A DNA stretch of 64,000 nucleotides from contig NZ_MWQN01000001.1 in NCBI RefSeq assembly GCF_002024165.1, positions 3,079,365 through 3,143,364 of the forward strand. The letters are read 5' to 3'. Below the pieces are notes generated by a model, which saw nothing but the letters and a program-made list of their open reading frames with translations, did not search any database and was not told the origin of the DNA. The stretch comes from Embleya scabrispora (GTDB taxonomy: Bacteria; Actinomycetota; Actinomycetes; Streptomycetales; Streptomycetaceae). Made by a program: the position numbers and the translations under genes. Shown one piece after another: positions 61,303-64,000 of this stretch (position 1 is its first letter; the number at the start of each line of letters is the position of its first letter).

Positions 61303-62655
61303 CTACGCGCAGAATGCGTCGGCGACGGTCAGCGCCTCGTCCAGGATGGCCAGGCCCTCCTTGACCTCGCCCTCGGTGCTCGTGCACGGCGGCACCACGT
61401 GGGTGCGGTTCATGTTGACGAACGGCCACAGGCCGCGCGCCTTGCACGCCGCGGTGAACTCGTTCATCGGCTGCGCGGCGGGGCCGGCGGCGTTGTAGGC
61501 GACCAGCGGCTCGCGGGTCTCCTTGTTCTTGACCAGTTCGATCGCCCAGAACACGCCGAGGCCGCGCACCTCGCCGACACTCGCGTGCCGTGCCGCCATC
61601 GCGCGCAGTTCGGGGCCGATCACGCTCTCCCCGAGCCACTTGGCGTTCTCGACGATCTTCTCGTCGCGCATCGCGGTGATCGTCGCGACGGCGGCGGCGC
61701 AGGCCAGCGGGTGACCGGAGTAGGTCAGGCCGCCCGGGTAGGGACGCTCACGGAAGGTCTCGAAGATCCGGTCCGAGATGATCACGCCGCCGAGCGGGAC
61801 GTAGCCGGAGTTGACGCCCTTGGCGAAGGTGATCAGGTCCGGGGTGATGTCCCAGTTGTCCACCGCGAACCACGCGCCGGTGCGGCCGAACCCGGCCATC
61901 ACCTCGTCGGCGATGAAGATGATCCCGTACTTGTCGCACAGCGCCCGCACACCCGCGAGGTAGCCGGGCGGCGGCACCAGGATGCCGGCGGTGCCGACCA
62001 CGGTCTCCAGCACGATCGCGGCGATCGTCTGGGCGCCCTCGAACACGATGGTGTTCTCCAGGTGCGCCAGCGCTCGCTCGCACTCCTGCGCCTCGCCGTC
62101 GGCGTGGAAGGCGGAGCGGTAGGCGTACGGGCCCCAGAAGTGCACGATGCCGGACACGCCGGTCTCGTTCGGCCAGCGGCGCGGGTCGCCGGTCAGCGCG
62201 ATCGCGTTGGCGGTGGCGCCGTGGTACGAGCGGTAGGTGGAGAGCACCTTGTGCCGGCCGGTGTGCAGCCGCGCCATCCGGATCGCGTTCTCGTTCGCCT
62301 CGGCGCCGCCGTTGGTGAAGAAGACCCGGTTCAGGTCGCCGGGCGCGAGCTCGGTGATCAGCCGCGCGGCCTCGCTGCGGGCGTCGTTGGCGAAGGCCGG
62401 CTGGACCATGCACAGCTTGTCGGCCTGGGCCTTGATCGCCGCGACGACCTTGGGGTGCTGGTGTCCGATGTTGGTGTTGACCAGCTGGGACGCGAAGTCC
62501 AGGTATCGGTTGCCGTCGTAGTCCCAGAAGTAGGATCCCTCGGCGCCCGCGACCGCCAGCGGGCTGATGAGCCCCTGTGCGGACCAGGAGTGGAAGACGT
62601 GGGCGCGGTCGGCGTCGTAAACGGCCTTCCCGGCCGCCGGGTCCAGAGTGCTCAT
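61303..62655 (-). CDS. class III pyridoxal-phosphate aminotransferase
   Basis: 450 residues. Motifs: FFTNGGAEANENAIRMARLH, the YHGAT block, FIADEVMAGFGRTGAWFAVD and the PLP lysine in LITFAKGVNSGYVPLGGVII. This is the aspartate-aminotransferase-family (omega-transaminase-like) group with pyruvate or 2-oxo acceptors. Substrate not readable. The ATG at 62655 is the conserved N-terminus (MSTLDPAAGKAVY). The GntR gene downstream may control it. Confidence 0.9.
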   Translation of the reverse strand: MSTLDPAAGKAVYDADRAHVFHSWSAQGLISPLAVAGAEGSYFWDYDGNRYLDFASQLVNTNIGHQHPKVVAAIKAQADKLCMVQPAFANDARSEAARLITELAPGDLNRVFFTNGGAEANENAIRMARLHTGRHKVLSTYRSYHGATANAIALTGDPRRWPNETGVSGIVHFWGPYAYRSAFHADGEAQECERALAHLENTIVFEGAQTIAAIVLETVVGTAGILVPPPGYLAGVRALCDKYGIIFIADEVMAGFGRTGAWFAVDNWDITPDLITFAKGVNSGYVPLGGVIISDRIFETFRERPYPGGLTYSGHPLACAAAVATITAMRDEKIVENAKWLGESVIGPELRAMAARHASVGEVRGLGVFWAIELVKNKETREPLVAYNAAGPAAQPMNEFTAACKARGLWPFVNMNRTHVVPPCTSTEGEVKEGLAILDEALTVADAFCA

Positions 62656-62712
62656 GCGGCCACCATAAGGGCGGGCAAACGCCGTCCGAAGCGGCAGATT
62701 GTCAACGATCAC

Positions 62713-62745
62713 GGGGTCCTGCCGACAGTGTGTCGGCAGGACCCC
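62713..62745 (-). terminator. terminator after purA
   Basis: A perfect 15-bp inverted repeat (GGGGTCCTGCCGACA and complement) with a 3-nt loop, 22 bp beyond the purA stop. Confidence 0.8.
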
Positions 62746-62766
62746 GCGTGGCCTCGATCCGGTGCG

Positions 62767-64000
62767 CTACTTGCCGCGCAGCAGGCTGTTGATCTCGATG
62801 GTCTGCGTACGGCCGGGGCCGACGCCGATCGCCGAGATCGGGGCGCCGGACATCTCCTCCAGGGCCCGCACGTACGCCTGCGCGTTCTTGGGCAGGTCCG
62901 CGAAGGTGCGTGCGCCGGTGATGTCCTCGGTCCAGCCGGGAAGCTTCTCGTAGATCGGCTTCGCGTGGTGGAAGTCGGTCTGCGACATCGGCAGTTCGTC
63001 GTGCCGCACACCGTCGATGTCGTACGCGACGCAGACCGGGATCTCCTCCCAGCCGGTGAGCACGTCCAGCTTGGTCAGGAAGAAGTCGGTGAGCCCGTTG
63101 ACCCGCGTGGCATAGCGCGCGATGACCGCGTCGAACCAGCCGCAGCGCCGGTCGCGCCCGGTGGTCACGCCGCGCTCGTGGCCGATCCGGCGCAGCGCCT
63201 CGCCGTCCTCGTCGAAGAGTTCGGTCGGGAAGGGGCCGGCACCCACGCGCGTGGTGTACGCCTTGAGGATGCCGATCACTCCGGTGATCTTGGTCGGGCC
63301 GATGCCCGATCCGGCGCACGCGCCGCCCGCCGTGGGGTTGGACGAGGTGACGAACGGATAGGTGCCGTGGTCCACGTCCAACAGCGTGCCCTGACCGCCC
63401 TCCAGCAGGACGACCTTGCCCTGGTCCAGGGCCTGGTTCAGGACCAGCGTGGTGTCGGCGACGTAGGGCCGCAGCTGCTCGGCGTAGCCGAGGTATTCCT
63501 CGACGATCTCCTCGACCTTGAGCTCGCGGCGGTTGTACATCTTGACCAGCATCTGGTTCTTGTCCGACAGCGCGCTCTCGACCTTTTGGGTCAGGATGCC
63601 GGCGTCGAACAGGTCCTGGACGCGGATCCCGACCCGGTTGATCTTGTCGGCGTAGGACGGGCCGATGCCGCGTCCGGTGGTGCCGATCTTGCGCTTGCCG
63701 AGGAACCGTTCCGTCACCTTGTCCAAAGTGCGGTGGTACGGCGTGATCAGGTGCGCATTGCCCGAGATGAGCAACTTGGAGGTGTCGATGCCGCGTTCGA
63801 CCAGGGTGCTGATCTCGTGCAGCAGCACCCCGGGGTCGACCACGACCCCGTTGCCGATGACGGGCGTGCACTCGGGCGTGAGGATGCCGGAGGGCAGCAG
63901 GTGGAGGGCGTACTTCTGATCGCCGATGACAACGGTATGGCCGGCATTGTTGCCGCCCTGGTACCGAACCACGTAGTCGACGGATCCGCCGAGCAGGTCG
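62767..64000 (-). CDS. purA: adenylosuccinate synthetase (partial, N-terminus off the right edge)
   Basis: 411 residues visible. Motifs: [18 protein letters not shown] near the cut end, [52 protein letters not shown] and [12 protein letters not shown]. It converts IMP plus aspartate to adenylosuccinate with GTP, the first step to AMP. The GTP-binding N-terminal loop lies beyond the window. Followed by a strong terminator. Confidence 0.97.
   Translation of the reverse strand, partial: DLLGGSVDYVVRYQGGNNAGHTVVIGDQKYALHLLPSGILTPECTPVIGNGVVVDPGVLLHEISTLVERGIDTSKLLISGNAHLITPYHRTLDKVTERFLGKRKIGTTGRGIGPSYADKINRVGIRVQDLFDAGILTQKVESALSDKNQMLVKMYNRRELKVEEIVEEYLGYAEQLRPYVADTTLVLNQALDQGKVVLLEGGQGTLLDVDHGTYPFVTSSNPTAGGACAGSGIGPTKITGVIGILKAYTTRVGAGPFPTELFDEDGEALRRIGHERGVTTGRDRRCGWFDAVIARYATRVNGLTDFFLTKLDVLTGWEEIPVCVAYDIDGVRHDELPMSQTDFHHAKPIYEKLPGWTEDITGARTFADLPKNAQAYVRALEEMSGAPISAIGVGPGRTQTIEINSLLRGK

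Overview
The window is very GC-rich, uses GTG starts freely, and reads as a streptomycete-type actinobacterial chromosome (family Streptomycetaceae). The strongest markers are bldC, an Lsr2-type protein beside purS, a DUF3073 gene beside purM-purF, a valine/leucine dehydrogenase, and purLQS-purC-purD. As I remember it, this order matches the bldC-to-purD neighbourhood of Streptomyces coelicolor. No species can be named from the sequence alone.

Positions 1-11690 hold the right part of an integrated mobile element sitting in the 3' end of a tRNA-Lys gene. Next to the tRNA are a tyrosine integrase, a small membrane protein and a HTH repressor, all on the + strand. Facing them on the - strand are a short HTH regulator, an AlpA/Xis-like protein and a long run of overlapping small genes. 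That run leads to a RecA-fold ATPase, a UvrD-like helicase, a lambda O-like initiator carrying an iteron array inside its coding sequence, and a DnaB-like helicase cut by the window edge. No structural, lysis or conjugation genes are visible; the left end and the second att site lie outside the window.

11.7-32.7 kb is a variable region rich in transport and regulation: alpha/beta hydrolase with TetR, DUF72 protein, NlpC/P60 hydrolase behind a c-di-AMP (ydaO) riboswitch, then four MFS exporters linked to HxlR, MarR, CGNR and LuxR/LAL regulators. Their intergenic regions carry several palindromes and repeats. It continues with a zincin-like protein, a mycothiol-dependent-isomerase-like protein, AraC, DUF2786 and HxlR genes.

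32.7-42 kb carries a DEAD-box RNA helicase with a long repetitive basic tail, a membrane protein, a crcB/fluC pair whose first gene has an apparent one-base frameshift, a small zincin, a tRNA cluster (Glu, Asp, Phe), a candidate phosphorothioation-dependent restriction enzyme, a VIT-family transporter, a DUF6401-like protein and a mechanosensitive-channel-like protein.

42-64 kb is the developmental and purine region: bldC, vdh, DUF3073, purM, purF, a small WXG-like plus NlpC/P60 pair, purL-purQ-purS, an Lsr2-like nucleoid protein behind a DnaA-box cluster, two tRNA-Gly genes, purC, a degenerate M48-like membrane protein, purD, a GntR regulator, a class III aminotransferase and purA (cut by the right edge). 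Together the pur genes cover most of the IMP route plus the first step from IMP to AMP.
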